A stretch of DNA of 64,000 bases, from contig NC_079202.1 of the NCBI RefSeq assembly GCF_026745355.1, forward strand, positions 27,079,072-27,143,071. The letters are read 5' to 3'. Shown one piece after another: positions 1 to 10,303 of the stretch (its first letter is position 1; every line of letters begins with the position of its first letter). The notes under the pieces are model-generated. The model did no database searches. It was not told the DNA's origin and worked only from the letters and a program-made list of their open reading frames with translations. Source of the DNA: Beta vulgaris subsp. vulgaris (lineage: Eukaryota > Streptophyta > Magnoliopsida > Caryophyllales > Amaranthaceae). A program made the position numbers and the translations under genes.

Positions 1-190
1 TTGGTGGTTGTTGGGTGGATGAGGAGAGACAAAGGAGATCGGCAATTACGTTGGTGGTTGTTGGGTGGATGAGGAGAGAGTAGGTGGTGACGGTTGTTGA
101 TGGGTGGTTGAGGAGAGAAAGGGCCGTGGCGGTGGTTGGGTAAGGACCGAAAAGGTGGTGGCAGTGGTTGTTGGGTGGGTGGGGGAGGAA
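1..190. repeat. G-rich degenerate minisatellite
   Basis: An imperfect tandem repeat built on TGGTGGTTGTTGGGTGG followed by ATGAGGAGAGA. The first two units are about 50 bases apart and nearly identical, and later units are degraded. No ORF and no similarity to the neighbouring LTR fragment were seen. It may be part of a transposon lying outside the window. Confidence 0.55.
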
Positions 191-391
191 GCATAAAAAG
201 GAATTTAAAATAAAATGTAGAACACAAAACTAAAAAAAAAATGAAAACCTGTTGTTCATGTAGCAAATATTTTGACTCAATAGAAGAAAATAACCTTATA
301 AGCTTAACTCAATCAGGAATAATCTAAAGTTTGACTTATGTTGGGAAGATCACGAAAAGGTCGGTTTATTGTATGCAATTTTTCAGTTAAA

Positions 392-1125
392 TATTCTAAG
401 TGGAACAACATGATTCAATCATGATCCAATAACAACATAAATATTGATTCCTCATGTGAATTAATAAAGTAAAATTCCCAAATTCCATACTCTTGATCAA
501 TCTTCCTTGCAAACATAATATAATCATACTAATCAACATGATTCACACAATGGCATAGAACATGTAAATCTAATTGAATATAAATCACATATGAACTAAA
601 AAACATAGTTCCCTGTACATGATACTACATAAATCCCATCCTTAGGACATGATACTATTCCAACCAACACATAGGTTTGTATGTACCTTGTGTATACAAA
701 AGGAGAGGCCACTTTCACAAGCTTAAAAGTCTCCTATAGAGAATTCTTCGCCTAACAATAATGAACATAATTAACCACAAAATAAATAGTCTAGAAATTT
801 TTAGCAATATTAAAATACTTTAAACCCTCTTTAAAAGTGTTTAAAAACCTTATCATTAAAATTTAATTATTAAAGCCTCCTAGTATAGTACAGTACACTA
901 GTTGTTAAAAAACCCTTAAAAACTTATACTTTGATCATAAAATAACAATCATAAGCATCGTTACAAAATTTTCAGTAACTTATAATATACTAAAATACTT
1001 TTTAAACATACTTAAAATCATAATGATACTCAATTTCATAAATTATAATATACTGCTATGATTTTCCAACTCATAAAACACTAAAAATCCATGCTTTGTT
1101 ACTTAAAATCTTAATTTAAAATCAA
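392..1125 (-). repeat. Truncated Ty3/gypsy LTR fragment
   Basis: This stretch matches 15071..15800, inside the large gypsy LTR, in the same orientation. The match is diverged and has small indels. Both copies share the blocks around tggaacaacatgattcaa and aatataaatcacatatgaac. The match stops abruptly at about 1125, where gag-related DNA begins. The LTR end and the pol region expected between them are therefore missing. It may be the deleted 3' LTR of the minus-strand element or a fragment of another family member. Bases 191..391 hold no recognisable gene. Confidence 0.6.
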
Positions 1126-1159
1126 TAAATTTTTCACGCCTCCACTGAGGGATGCAAAA

Positions 1160-1720
1160 GTTTCACCACCTAACCCCATTTGGATTTCTTCAGTGAAACC
1201 TTACTCAAACCTTTGAGCCTTTTGCTCCTCACTGGCTACTATCTCAGCTGCAAACCTCGACAATGCTATAAACTTACTATAGTACTCAGAGATGGTCATG
1301 CTCCCCATCCTAAGGTTTATGAATTCTCGGGCCTTCTGTTTTCTCATAAAAGCAGGGTAGATTTTTCTCTTAAAGTATTAATAAAGGATTCCCAATTAAA
1401 CTCCTCAATAACACTCAGTCTAGCCCCATTTTCTTTCCACCATAAGTCAGCCTCATCTTTCAAATAGAGTACAACTTGACCTACTTACATACCCTCAGGA
1501 CAATTCACAGCCCTGAAAATATTTTCAAATCCCTAATCTAACTCTCTAAGAAGGTAGGGTCAGCTTATCCCTTAAAGTATGGTGTCTTAATTTTGGTTAA
1601 TATTTCAAACATGTCCCCAGCAGGATCGAGACGCTCAATTCTTTCTTGAGTTAATTTCTACACCAATAGGCGAAAATCAGAATCTAAGGCGTTATCGTTG
1701 TTAGCCTTTCTACTTCGCAA
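1160..1720 (-). pseudogene. Ty3/gypsy gag (capsid) remnant
   Basis: Read on the minus strand, this stretch has the retrotransposon_gag signature of Ty3/gypsy elements: a KDEADLWW block, then WESF, and then EFINLRMGSMTISEYYSKF followed by a SRFAAE block. A PYFKG motif lies further upstream. Several stop codons and frame changes break it, so no full-length protein is possible. The only open frame here runs on the opposite strand (1180..1467) and is a shadow. In an intact element this domain would form the virus-like particle capsid. The gene lies about 1.4 kb inside the minus-strand LTR that begins at 3155, as expected for gag. Lineage is probably Tekay/Del-like, which is an inference from LTR style and gag motifs. 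Confidence 0.7.
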
Positions 1721-3135
1721 CCTGAAATTTAACGTAACTTTACTTTAGGTTTCGATACACAACTTACATGCCATCCTCTATGAAGGCAACATTTGATTTG
1801 GCCATACAAGATCGCATCGTCATACAATTCTCATGAATTTATAATAATAGCATAGAATAAATCATCATCAATAATATAATCATTCATGAATAATATTCAC
1901 ATCAAGAAATAAACATGTGTGAGGATCAATAAAAAGTTCAATCCCAACAATAAAATAAAAATATTCCCATTCACGTGCCAAAATAATTTCTTGCTCACTT
2001 AGATAACTAAATGTTTACTTTCTATTACTCGAAATGATGATAGTAACACTTTTCCAATCCATAATAACTATACTTTCCTAAACAAAATAAAGGTACTAAA
2101 GAAATAAATTTAAACCATTGCTTGACTAATTATCCAGCATTTATTCTTAAAACATAAATACATAATCTAGGAAGATAATACATCATGAGTCTTATCCTTA
2201 GTTTCCTTGTACTTTATGGAGTGAAAACTTCATCTTTAAAATCTCCAACGTCCTTAGTGTTATAGTAGAAACATCCTCTAGTTCAAGTAGATCATCGCAT
2301 ATTCTTAGATTCAGCCTCGTCCTCTTCTGACTCAGAATCACTCTCAGATCTCAAAACGTACGGCATGGTAAATGTCCATCCTGGTCTGTCCTCTAGCACG
2401 ATCAAACTCCGGGAGAACCTCATCATTGCTATCAAGCATACCTACTCTTAGAACACTACACATGATGACTTCTAGGCTAGTGCAACTATCACATTCAGAA
2501 TCACATCCTCCATCATCCTCATCATCACTTAGTACAATCGGGTTGTAGTAGCTTCAATTCCCTATCAGTCATATCTCTAGGTCCATTTACTGAAGAACAT
2601 GACATCTATAAACAAATGATACTCTCACTTAGCGCATGTTCCCAACAATAAACAATAAGCAAGAATAACAATGATATAAAGCATAGGAATAACATAAAAC
2701 AGTTAGCAGGATAGAAAAAATAAAATCATGCTGAAGTAACTATTTAATACAGACATATAATATATTATCCTATATACATTTCGTATACTACCCATCTCTC
2801 ACAAAATAATAAAGTAATCAAAATAAACTAGGAGTGTTAAAATAATGAAATAAATAAATAATATATAATTTTTGAATTTTATATAAATAAAACGAAAAAA
2901 TGAAATAAATAAAAATAGTGGAGATCGAAATTTTCGAACCAAATAAAAAAAATTCAGACCTTAAAAGTAATTTGAAAAACACAATTTAAAATCTTGAATC
3001 TTGAAAAATGTATCAAAAAGTGATTTGACTAAAACGAATAAGTAGCAGCTCGATTTTTATGAAATTCATTTTAAGTAACAAGCTAGGTGGGCTTCTAAAA
3101 ATTTAAAGTTGGCACAAAATGTCAATGAAAACCTA
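1721..3135 (-). other. Non-coding internal region of the minus-strand gypsy element
   Basis: AT-rich DNA between the gag remnant and the primer-binding site. No ORF with a recognisable domain was found on either strand. A less AT-rich patch at about 2290..2600 reads on the minus strand as acidic, serine-rich codons with stops. It may be a decayed gag N-terminus or 5' leader, but I cannot assign it. Confidence 0.35.
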
Positions 3136-3154
3136 AAGCTCCAAGATACCACTT
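3136..3154 (-). promoter_or_regulatory. Degenerate primer-binding site of the minus-strand gypsy element
   Basis: On the minus strand the LTR end GAGTGTTACA is followed after a short spacer by TGGTATCTTGGAGC. This resembles the initiator-methionine tRNA primer site TGGTATCAGAGC with a small insertion. Its position next to the LTR end fixes the element's orientation. Confidence 0.55.
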
Positions 3155-3251
3155 TGTAACACTCCGACAATTTTCTATTTTTAATATCCTTTTAAATATA
3201 AATTTCGTGAATTATAAAAGTATTATCGCCTGTGTGATAACATATCGACTT

Positions 3252-4623
3252 TGTTGAACCCTAGTTTTGATAATGACAAAGAAACAAAGGAACAAACTAA
3301 GTAGTGAACTAATGAATTATTTAAGTGTATGGTGTCTAAGGTATCAATGCAAGGAACTGGGAGAATACAAAGTCAATGAAGAAGTCAAGAGAGGATTTCA
3401 AAGGCTAAGTAAAGAAGTTTCTATGTTGATACTGGAGCAAGCATTGGATCAAGAATAATAGAAGCTAGGCGTTTTATTTTCTAGTTCCAATGTAAAGGAA
3501 CAAAGAAAGAATGGTAAGGAACTGTGGCAGAATATTTGAGAATGAAGCGTTTGTTCCTCTGTAAGGAACAAACTCAGTGGCACTTAGCAAATATGTTAAA
3601 GGAACTGAACTAATATAAGGAACTAGACTTAGGCGTGTACTTAGTATAACGATTAAAAGATAATGGAGTAAGTCATGCCTAGATTATAGGAAATTAGTTA
3701 TTTCTAATTTCAAATGATAAAATCAGTTTTAAAAAGAAAATCTGTTTTGGAAAAGATTTTATTTTTCGGAAAATAAGAAAATAAATATCCGGTTGTTAGA
3801 AAGATTTTATTTCAAAGATATTATTTTCTTAAAGATTAGAAATTCAGATTTAAAGATAAAAAGAGTTTATAAAAACTGATTTTCGGATAATGTTGAAGGA
3901 ACTCCTATTATTTAGGAGTAATGGCTGCATTTTATCCACGTTCATTTATAGTTCATGGGATCATGGGACATGATGTAAAACGTGTTCCTTAGGGGAAGGA
4001 ACATCATGGTGTAAATGGATTAAAACGTGTACTCTAACATTAATCCCACGTTCTTCATGATTAACACTATAAATATAGAAGTCTAGATAAGTTCCAAATT
4101 GTGTCTGACTAAGTAATTAAGTGAGTTTAACTTATTAAGTGTCAGTGCCTTCATTCTCTCATAATAGCCATTTGTTCTTTGCCTTCTTACTCTAATTCCA
4201 CTAAGCTTATTTCGATCAATTGTATTTTGGTTTTTGGGGTAAGGGAACTTTGAGTGAAGTTCTGTAAGAGAAAGGCTTTGAGTGAAGCTTGTATGTGTGA
4301 GAAAACTTCGAGTGAAGTTGAGAGGAACTGCTGTTAAGGGAACAGTGGTTCAGGAACTTGAGTTTAGGAACTCAAGGTAGGGCTCGAGTTAGAATTAGGT
4401 TGTAACAGAGTTGTTTGGCCTAATTAGTGAAAGTGTTGAGTTTAAAATCCCTAGTGGTCGAGGTTGTTTCTTCTTGTTGGGCCCAAGAAGTTTTTCCTCG
4501 TAAAAATCCCTTGTGTTCCTTTAGCTTGTTTATTCGTTTAAGTTTTAATTTCCGCAAAAAGTTACGTTTATTTCTACACCTACAATTCACCCCCCCTCTT
4601 GTAGTGTTCCTAGGGAAATAACA
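3252..4623 (+). repeat. Sirevirus-1 5' LTR (1372 bp)
   Basis: Begins TGTTGAACCC directly after the gactt duplication and ends AATAACA before the primer-binding site. It carries the promoter (TATA-like TATAAATA at 4068..4075) and many copies of the GGAAC/GTTCC motif seen throughout the element. Short ORFs inside it (for example 3267..3458 and 4427..4621) recur in the other LTR copies as a result of duplication and are not genes. Confidence 0.95.
4068..4075 (+). promoter_or_regulatory. Probable TATA box of Sirevirus-1 5' LTR
   Basis: TATAAATA lies in the central part of the LTR, about 550 bases before its end, in a position conserved in the 3' LTR (13549..13556) and in the 3' LTR of Sirevirus-2 (59888..59895). 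No transcription start data are available, so the role is inferred from motif and conservation. Confidence 0.55.
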
Positions 4624-4625
4624 AT

Positions 4626-4637
4626 TGGTATCAGAGC
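4626..4637 (+). promoter_or_regulatory. Primer-binding site, initiator Met tRNA
   Basis: TGGTATCAGAGC starts two bases after the 5' LTR. It is the standard copia primer site complementary to the 3' end of initiator methionine tRNA and primes minus-strand cDNA synthesis. The same site is at 51875..51886 in Sirevirus-2. Confidence 0.9.
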
Positions 4638-4688
4638 TAGAACTCACGTAAGATAGGAAACCCTATTGAGGAAAAGATCCAAGGAACA

Positions 4689-6517
4689 ATGAATACCACC
4701 GAGAAACTTGAAGAAGGTTATTCCACTCAAAGGCCTCCTATGTTCAATGGGAAGTACTACAACTATTGGAAGAACCGCATGGAGATATTCATCAAGGCTG
4801 AAAACTATCAGGTATGGAGAGTCATTGAAGTTGGTGATTTCGAAGTCACAACTACAAATGACAAAAATGAGGTAACTCTTAAACCCCTCTCTGATTATGA
4901 CAAATCTGATTTTGAAAAAATGGAAGTAAATGCCATGGCTATTAAACTATTGCATTGTGGACTTGGACCCCATGAACATAATAGGATCATGGGATGCAAA
5001 TCCGCAAAGCAAATATGGGATTTACTAGAAGTAACCCACGAAGGAACTAATGAAGTTAAAAGATCGAAAATTGATTTACTTATGAATCAATATGAACTGT
5101 TCTGCATGAAATCAAAGGAAAGCATCCGAGACATGTTTACTCGTTTTACTAACATTATAAATGAGTTGGCTTCTCTTGGAAAGTTTATTTCATCTGAGGA
5201 ACAGGTTCGAAAGGTTCTTAGGAGTCTTCCTAAGGACAGATGGATGGCTAAAGTCACGCTCTTCAAGAAACAAAAGACTTCACTAAGTTCAACTTAGAAC
5301 AGCTGGCAGGGTCACTTATGACTCATGAGCTTCACCTTGATACTGAATATGGTGAAAGCTCCAAATCAAAATCAATTGCTCTCAAAGCAGATGATGAAGA
5401 TGATTCGGACTCTGAAGAAGAAGAAGCAGCCCTCATGGTTCGAAAATTTCGAAAGATGTACAGGAACATGAAGAATGGAAACTTCAAAGGTAAAACTAAG
5501 AAATTTTCTAACAAAGCTGCTTGTCATAAATGTGGAAGTACAGATCACTTCATCAAAGAATGTCCTCTTTGGGAAAACGACAAAACCAAAGAAAGGAACA
5601 AGGAACGCTTTGCTGAAAGGAACAAAGAATCAAAAGCACCTTTCTCTAAGGCAAATGTGCGCAAAGCTATGATAGCTGCTTGGGGAGATTCAGAGACGGA
5701 AGAAGAAGAGGAACAACCAACTGAAGAAACAGCAAACCTTTGCCTCATGGCAAACATCGACGAAAAAGAAGATGAAGAAAAAATTGAGGTAAGTCAACAT
5801 GGACTTGAGTCAGAACTAGATGGTAAAACTAGGACTGAAATATATGATCTTCTTTATGATGCAATTCTTGAATGTAGAGATGAACGTGAAAAACGTGAAC
5901 AAACGGAACAAGCCTTAAAGGTTTGCAAGGAACACATAGAATGGCTTAAGAAAATGAGAACTGATGTCGAAACTAGATTTTTGATTTGTTTGATAAAAAC
6001 TTAAAAATCAAAGAATGTTATGAGAGTTTGAAAAATGAAAATTATCTAATTAATTTAGAGATTTCACACTTGAAGGAATTTGTCCCTGTTCTGAGTTCCT
6101 TTGATATAAGATCAACCCCTTTGAAAGGATACAGATCTGAGATTGAAAAAATAAATAAAGAGAAAATATTTTAAAGGAACAGATCTGTAATCTTAAAAAG
6201 GAACTGTGTTGTCAAGGAACAGAGGCAAAATCATGAAAGTTCCTAAGTGGATTGAGAAACCACAGACCAAAAGGAAGGAAGGTCTTGGTTTTGAAAACTA
6301 CAAGAAAAGGAACAAGACAAAGAAATATGTTGATCTACCTAGTGATAAGTTCTGTATGTATTGTGGCAAGGTAGGTCATTACATAAATCAATGTCAACTA
6401 AAATCTGAGATGATTGGGAAAAATGTGACAATAAGTAAGAAAAAATGGGTTGTCAAAACAAATCCTAGTCAAGAACAGGAACCCACGAAAGATGGGGTTC
6501 CTTCAACTAACAACTAG
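4689..6517 (+). pseudogene. Sirevirus-1 gag (capsid/nucleocapsid), frameshifted
   Basis: The copia capsid polyprotein that packages element RNA. The first frame (4689..5297, 202 codons) starts MNTTEKLEEG and holds the UBN2-type gag core, with YNYWKNRMEIFI early and AKQIWDLLEVTHEGT in the middle. A frame change at about 5255, where Sirevirus-2 has one more base, moves the rest to 5260..6004. That part has an acidic stretch and a CCHC knuckle (CHKCGSTDHFIKEC). Further shifts near 5985 and 6175 lead to a third segment (6206..6517) with a second knuckle (CMYCGKVGHYINQC). The segment ends at a TAG (6515..6517) in frame with protease. Start chosen as the first ATG after the primer site, which is also conserved in Sirevirus-2. 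Confidence 0.85.
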
Positions 6518-7138
6518 TTGATTTTTGCAGGTTGGAGTGAGGGGAACAACACTTGGTATCTCGATAGTGGTTGTTCCAAGCACATGACAGGAGACAAAAC
6601 GAAGTTTCTCTCACTCACAACCTATGAAGGTGGCAGTGTAACATTTGGTGATAATAAGAAAGGTAACATTGTTGCTATGGGTAAGGTCGGTAAGTCACCA
6701 TTACACTCCATTGAAAATGTATTTTTAGTTGAAGGTCTAAAACATAATCTATTAAGCATTTCTCAATTCTGTGACAAAGGAAATACTGTAAAATTTGATA
6801 AGAAAAATGCTTAATCATCAACATTAAAACTAAGAAGGTTATTTGGAAGGAACAAGGAAAGGGAACACATACATTGTGGATCTAGACCTTGTTCCTCAAA
6901 TCAATTTAACTTGTCTTAGTGTTATTGAAGATGATTCACTTCTATGGCACAAGCGTCTAGGACATGCTAGCTTTTCATTACTTGAGAAACTTAGATCAAA
7001 AGACCTTGTTTTAGGATTACCATCATAAAATTTCATATTGATCAAGTTTGTGATGCATGTGCACGAGGTAAACAAGTAAGATCCTCTTTCAAATCTAAAA
7101 CGATTGTAAGTACCACTAAACCATTAGAGTTAATTCAT
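6518..7138 (+). pseudogene. Sirevirus-1 protease and GAG-pre-integrase region
   Basis: Directly after the in-frame TAG the frame continues as the copia aspartic protease (6518..6814). The active-site motif is seen as WYLDSGCSKHMTG, and LLSISQ lies near the end of the domain. A frame change near 6810 moves reading to 6843..7028, which carries the pre-integrase zinc-binding start (LLWHKRLGHAS). The reading breaks again near 7025, and the matching cysteines (CDACARGK) follow in another frame at about 7050. In Sirevirus-2 these two sites have extra bases, so the breaks are single-base deletions here. There is no ATG at the start of the protease, so expression must come from gag by read-through or another recoding step. 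Confidence 0.82.
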
Positions 7139-7792
7139 ATGGACTTATGTGGACCCATGAGAATTCAAAGCAGAAGTGGAAAGAGGTATGTACTTGTGAT
7201 TGTAGATGACTACTCTAGGTACACTTGGGTTATTTTTCTCTCTAGTAAAGATGAAACTTATGATGAGTTCCTTGTCTTTGCTAAAAGAGTTCAAAACCTA
7301 AGTGGACATAAAATAATGCACATTAGATCAGATCATGGCAAGGAATTCGAAAATTATAAATTTGATGACCTAAGCAGAGATAATGGCCTAGATCATAATT
7401 TTTCTGCCCCTAGAACACCACAACAAAATGGTGTTGTAGAAAGGAAAAATAGAACTTTGGAGGAAATGTCTAGAACCATGTTAATTGCTAGTGAACTTCC
7501 AAGGAACTTTTGGGCTGAAGCTGTTAATACTGCTTGTCACATAATTAATCGTGCCATGATGAGACCTATCATTAATAAAACTCCTTATGAACTTTACTTT
7601 GGAAAGAAACCAAACATCACCTATTTTAGAACATTTGGATGCAAATGTTATGTGCATAATAATGGAAAAGATAATCTTGGAAAATTTGATGCAAGGAGTG
7701 ATGAAGCAACATTTTTAGGATACTCCTCACATAGTAAAGCTTATAGAGTATATAACAAAGAACTATGTGTGTTGAAGAAAGCATTCATGTAA
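7139..7792 (+). CDS. Sirevirus-1 integrase core
   Basis: A 217-codon open segment of the pol polyprotein carrying the rve integrase domain, which inserts element cDNA into host DNA. The catalytic D,D(35)E residues are visible: D in MDLCGPM, D in [10 protein letters not shown] and E in [30 protein letters not shown] near the end is typical of the copia integrase C-terminal extension. The upstream zinc-binding region is in a different frame because of a break near 7025. The frame is lost at about 7770, and reading continues in the 7765..8769 segment. The listed start is simply the first ATG; the protein is really internal to a polyprotein. Confidence 0.88.
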   Translation: MDLCGPMRIQSRSGKRYVLVIVDDYSRYTWVIFLSSKDETYDEFLVFAKRVQNLSGHKIMHIRSDHGKEFENYKFDDLSRDNGLDHNFSAPRTPQQNGVVERKNRTLEEMSRTMLIASELPRNFWAEAVNTACHIINRAMMRPIINKTPYELYFGKKPNITYFRTFGCKCYVHNNGKDNLGKFDARSDEATFLGYSSHSKAYRVYNKELCVLKKAFM

Positions 7793-8769
7793 TCTTTGAT
7801 GAATCTGACAAACATAATCCAAGCATACAGGTTGATGACTATGAGATAGGGTTAGCACAACCTAGTACAAGGAACACAGATTCACAAGAAGAAGAAGAAG
7901 TGAAAGAGGAAAGGAACGAGGAATTCGAAAATAATAAGATCAATGATATTCCTGTTCCTCAAGGAGGAGAAGATGCTCCTGTTCCTCTAAATGAAGGAAC
8001 TGAGTCCACCGAGGCTAACAGAGGAACAACTGAGCAGAGTTCCTCATCCACTCAAGGAACTCATGAGGAACAACATGTTCCTATAAGAGAGTTTCAACCA
8101 AAACCTTGGAGATTACAAAAGTCACATCCTGTGGAACTCATAATCAGCGACATATCCAAAGGTACGCAAACTAGATCTCAGTTAAGGAACTTTTGTGCAT
8201 TTCATGCGTTCCTATCAATGATGGAACCAAGAAATCATGAAGAAGCCTTAACTGACTCTGATTGGATTATTGCAATGCAAGCTGAATTAAATGAGTTTGA
8301 AAGAAACAAGGTATGGCATCTAGTTCCTTCATCTAAACAACAAAAAGTAATTGGCTTAAAATGGGTGTTTAGAAACAAACTAGATGAATATGGAACCATT
8401 GTAAGAAACAAAGCTAGACTTGTAGTAAAAGGTTATAACCAACAAGAAGGAATTGATTATGAAGAAACCTTTGCTCCTGTAGCTAGATTAGAAGCCATTA
8501 GAATCTTAATTGCATTTGCTGCTTACATGGGATTCAAATTATATCAAATGGATGTTAAGTGTGCATTTTTAAATGGCTATCTAAACGAAGATGTATATGT
8601 TGAACAACCCCCTGGTTTCGAAAATAACAATCTCCCAAATCATGTCTACAAGCTTGATAAAGCTCTTTATGGGTTAAAACAAGCACCTAGATCATGGTAT
8701 GAGAGATTATCTAAGTTCCTTTTAGAAAAAACTTTAAAAGAGGAAAGGTTGATAAAACCTTGTTCCTAA
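7765..8769 (+). CDS. Sirevirus-1 linker and reverse transcriptase N-terminal part
   Basis: A 334-codon open segment. The first 120 or so codons are an acidic linker rich in glutamate and in GTE/GTT repeats (the GGAAC motif at the DNA level). The copia reverse transcriptase (RVT_2) follows: [50 protein letters not shown] and [14 protein letters not shown] are all recognisable. The frame is lost at about 8735, where Sirevirus-2 differs by a small indel, just before the catalytic YVDD. The YVDD lies in the next frame. Confidence 0.88.
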   Translation: MCVEESIHVIFDESDKHNPSIQVDDYEIGLAQPSTRNTDSQEEEEVKEERNEEFENNKINDIPVPQGGEDAPVPLNEGTESTEANRGTTEQSSSSTQGTHEEQHVPIREFQPKPWRLQKSHPVELIISDISKGTQTRSQLRNFCAFHAFLSMMEPRNHEEALTDSDWIIAMQAELNEFERNKVWHLVPSSKQQKVIGLKWVFRNKLDEYGTIVRNKARLVVKGYNQQEGIDYEETFAPVARLEAIRILIAFAAYMGFKLYQMDVKCAFLNGYLNEDVYVEQPPGFENNNLPNHVYKLDKALYGLKQAPRSWYERLSKFLLEKTLKEERLIKPCS

Positions 8770-9101
8770 AATCTAAAGGAACTGATATTTTGCTTGTTCA
8801 AATATATGTTGATGACATCATATTCGGAGCTACTAATGAAACATTGTGCAAAGAATTCTCAAATCTCATGAGCAATGAATTTGAAATGAGTATGATGGGA
8901 GAGTTAAATTTCTTTCTTGGACTACAAATCAAACAAACTGAAAAAGGTATAATTGTTCACCAACAAAAATACATAAAGGAACTATTAAAGAAATATGGCC
9001 TCGAAAATTCAAAGATAAATCACACTCCTATGGGAACTTCAACTAGATTAGATGAAGACTCCATAGGAACAAGTGTTGATCAAACAAAATTAGAGGAATG
9101 A
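8760..9101 (+). CDS. Sirevirus-1 reverse transcriptase catalytic palm
   Basis: A 113-codon segment with the catalytic YVDD ([14 protein letters not shown]) and the downstream copia motifs [11 protein letters not shown] and [13 protein letters not shown]. It ends at a TGA that overlaps the ATG of the next segment (ATGA at 9098..9101). Sirevirus-2 has the identical break at its RT-RNase H junction. The break is therefore older than both insertions, or common to the family, and is not a random error in one copy. Confidence 0.85.
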   Translation: MFLKSKGTDILLVQIYVDDIIFGATNETLCKEFSNLMSNEFEMSMMGELNFFLGLQIKQTEKGIIVHQQKYIKELLKKYGLENSKINHTPMGTSTRLDEDSIGTSVDQTKLEE

Positions 9102-9715
9102 TTGGTTCACTTTTGTATCTAACTGCTAGTCGTCCAGACATAGCTTTCAGTGTTGGTTTGTGTGCTAGATTTCAAGCAAATCCAAAGGAGTCTCACCTCA
9201 CTGCTGTGAAGAGAATTCTTAGATACCTTAAAGGAACAGATGATCTTGGACTCTACTATCCAAGAAGTGATACATTCGAACTAAAAGGATATGCAGATGC
9301 AGATTATGCTGGAGATCTTGTTAATAGGAAAAGCACCTCAGGTATGGCACAATTCCTTGGTCATAGTTTAGTTTCTTGGAGTACCAAGAAACAAAACACA
9401 GTTGCTTTATCCACTGCTGAAGCAGAATATGTAGCTGCTGCTGCATGTTGCTCTCAAATGCTTTGGATAAAACAACAACTTAGTGACTATGGAATAAACT
9501 TTGAATGTGTTCCTATTTATTGTGACAATACAAGTGCTATAAGTATATCTAAAGATCCAGTGCATCATTCTAGAGTAAAGCATATACATATTAGACATCA
9601 CTTTTTAAGAGAAAATGTCGAAAAAGGTTTGATCAAACTTGAGTTTTGTCAAACTGATTATCAGATTGCTGATATCCTAACTAAGCCTTTGCAAAGAGAT
9701 AGATATGAAAATTAA
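9098..9715 (+). CDS. Sirevirus-1 RNase H domain
   Basis: A 205-codon open segment holding the end of RT ([17 protein letters not shown]) and the copia RNase HI domain, which removes the RNA strand during reverse transcription. Acidic residues are in YADADYAGD, STAEAEYVAAA and YCDNTSA. ADILTKPL is the usual C-terminal pol motif. Ends at a TAA at 9713..9715. It is closely matched in Sirevirus-2, where the same region is full of single-base gaps. Confidence 0.9.
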   Translation: MIGSLLYLTASRPDIAFSVGLCARFQANPKESHLTAVKRILRYLKGTDDLGLYYPRSDTFELKGYADADYAGDLVNRKSTSGMAQFLGHSLVSWSTKKQNTVALSTAEAEYVAAAACCSQMLWIKQQLSDYGINFECVPIYCDNTSAISISKDPVHHSRVKHIHIRHHFLRENVEKGLIKLEFCQTDYQIADILTKPLQRDRYEN

Positions 9716-10303
9716 GGCTTGAGTTAGGCTTAATAAAAATTAAGTGATTGTTCCTATGTCAATTCCCCCATGTTTGAATCAATTTGAGTGACTTTGTGTG
9801 CTAAAAATAATTGTGTTTAATTGCCTAAGACCATTGCAAATTGGAATGTTGCAAAACATAACCATGAAGTCAAAGAAACATAAACAACTCACAAATGTCA
9901 CATAATACTCCCCTTACTGTTCCTAAGGTCAAGAAACATGCATAGTATGAAGGATATTGATATGTAGCATTAGTTGTTCCTATAGCACAAGTTCCTTAGC
10001 ATTTATTTTCTTTCAAAAATTAAAATTCATAAAAATCCGAAAAATCCGATAAAATCCCAAAAATAAGGGGAACCATTTAATTAAATCTTGGTTCTTTTTA
10101 TCTTTTCGTTTTCTTCTTTTATTTTATTTTTATTTCTTTTGCTTTATTTCTTTCCCGCGTGTCATAATTACTATTACATGCAAAACTTCCTTCTTCAATT
10201 CATCTAAGAAACCGTGTTCCTCTCAAACGCTTCATCTTCACCAAATCCGAAACCTCATCACACCCTTTGATACTCCATAAAAACCTCCAAACCTTCATAA
10301 ATC
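9716..10303 (+). other. Sirevirus-1 spacer between pol and third ORF
   Basis: About 590 bases without coding capacity, AT-rich and T-rich at 10080..10160. The matching spacer in Sirevirus-2 (about 56185..56661) is shorter. It probably acts as the leader of the third ORF, and no promoter or splice site could be supported. Confidence 0.5.

Noticed and set aside
3267..3458. 63-codon ORF present at both 3267 and 12751
   Set aside because: It lies in the two LTRs of Sirevirus-1 and is repeated only because the LTRs are identical; no domain and no homologous frame in Sirevirus-2.
4420..4647. ORFs on both strands at the LTR end (also near 13908 and 51669)
   Set aside because: They recur with each LTR end and overlap on opposite strands. 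The region is the conserved LTR tail, not a gene.
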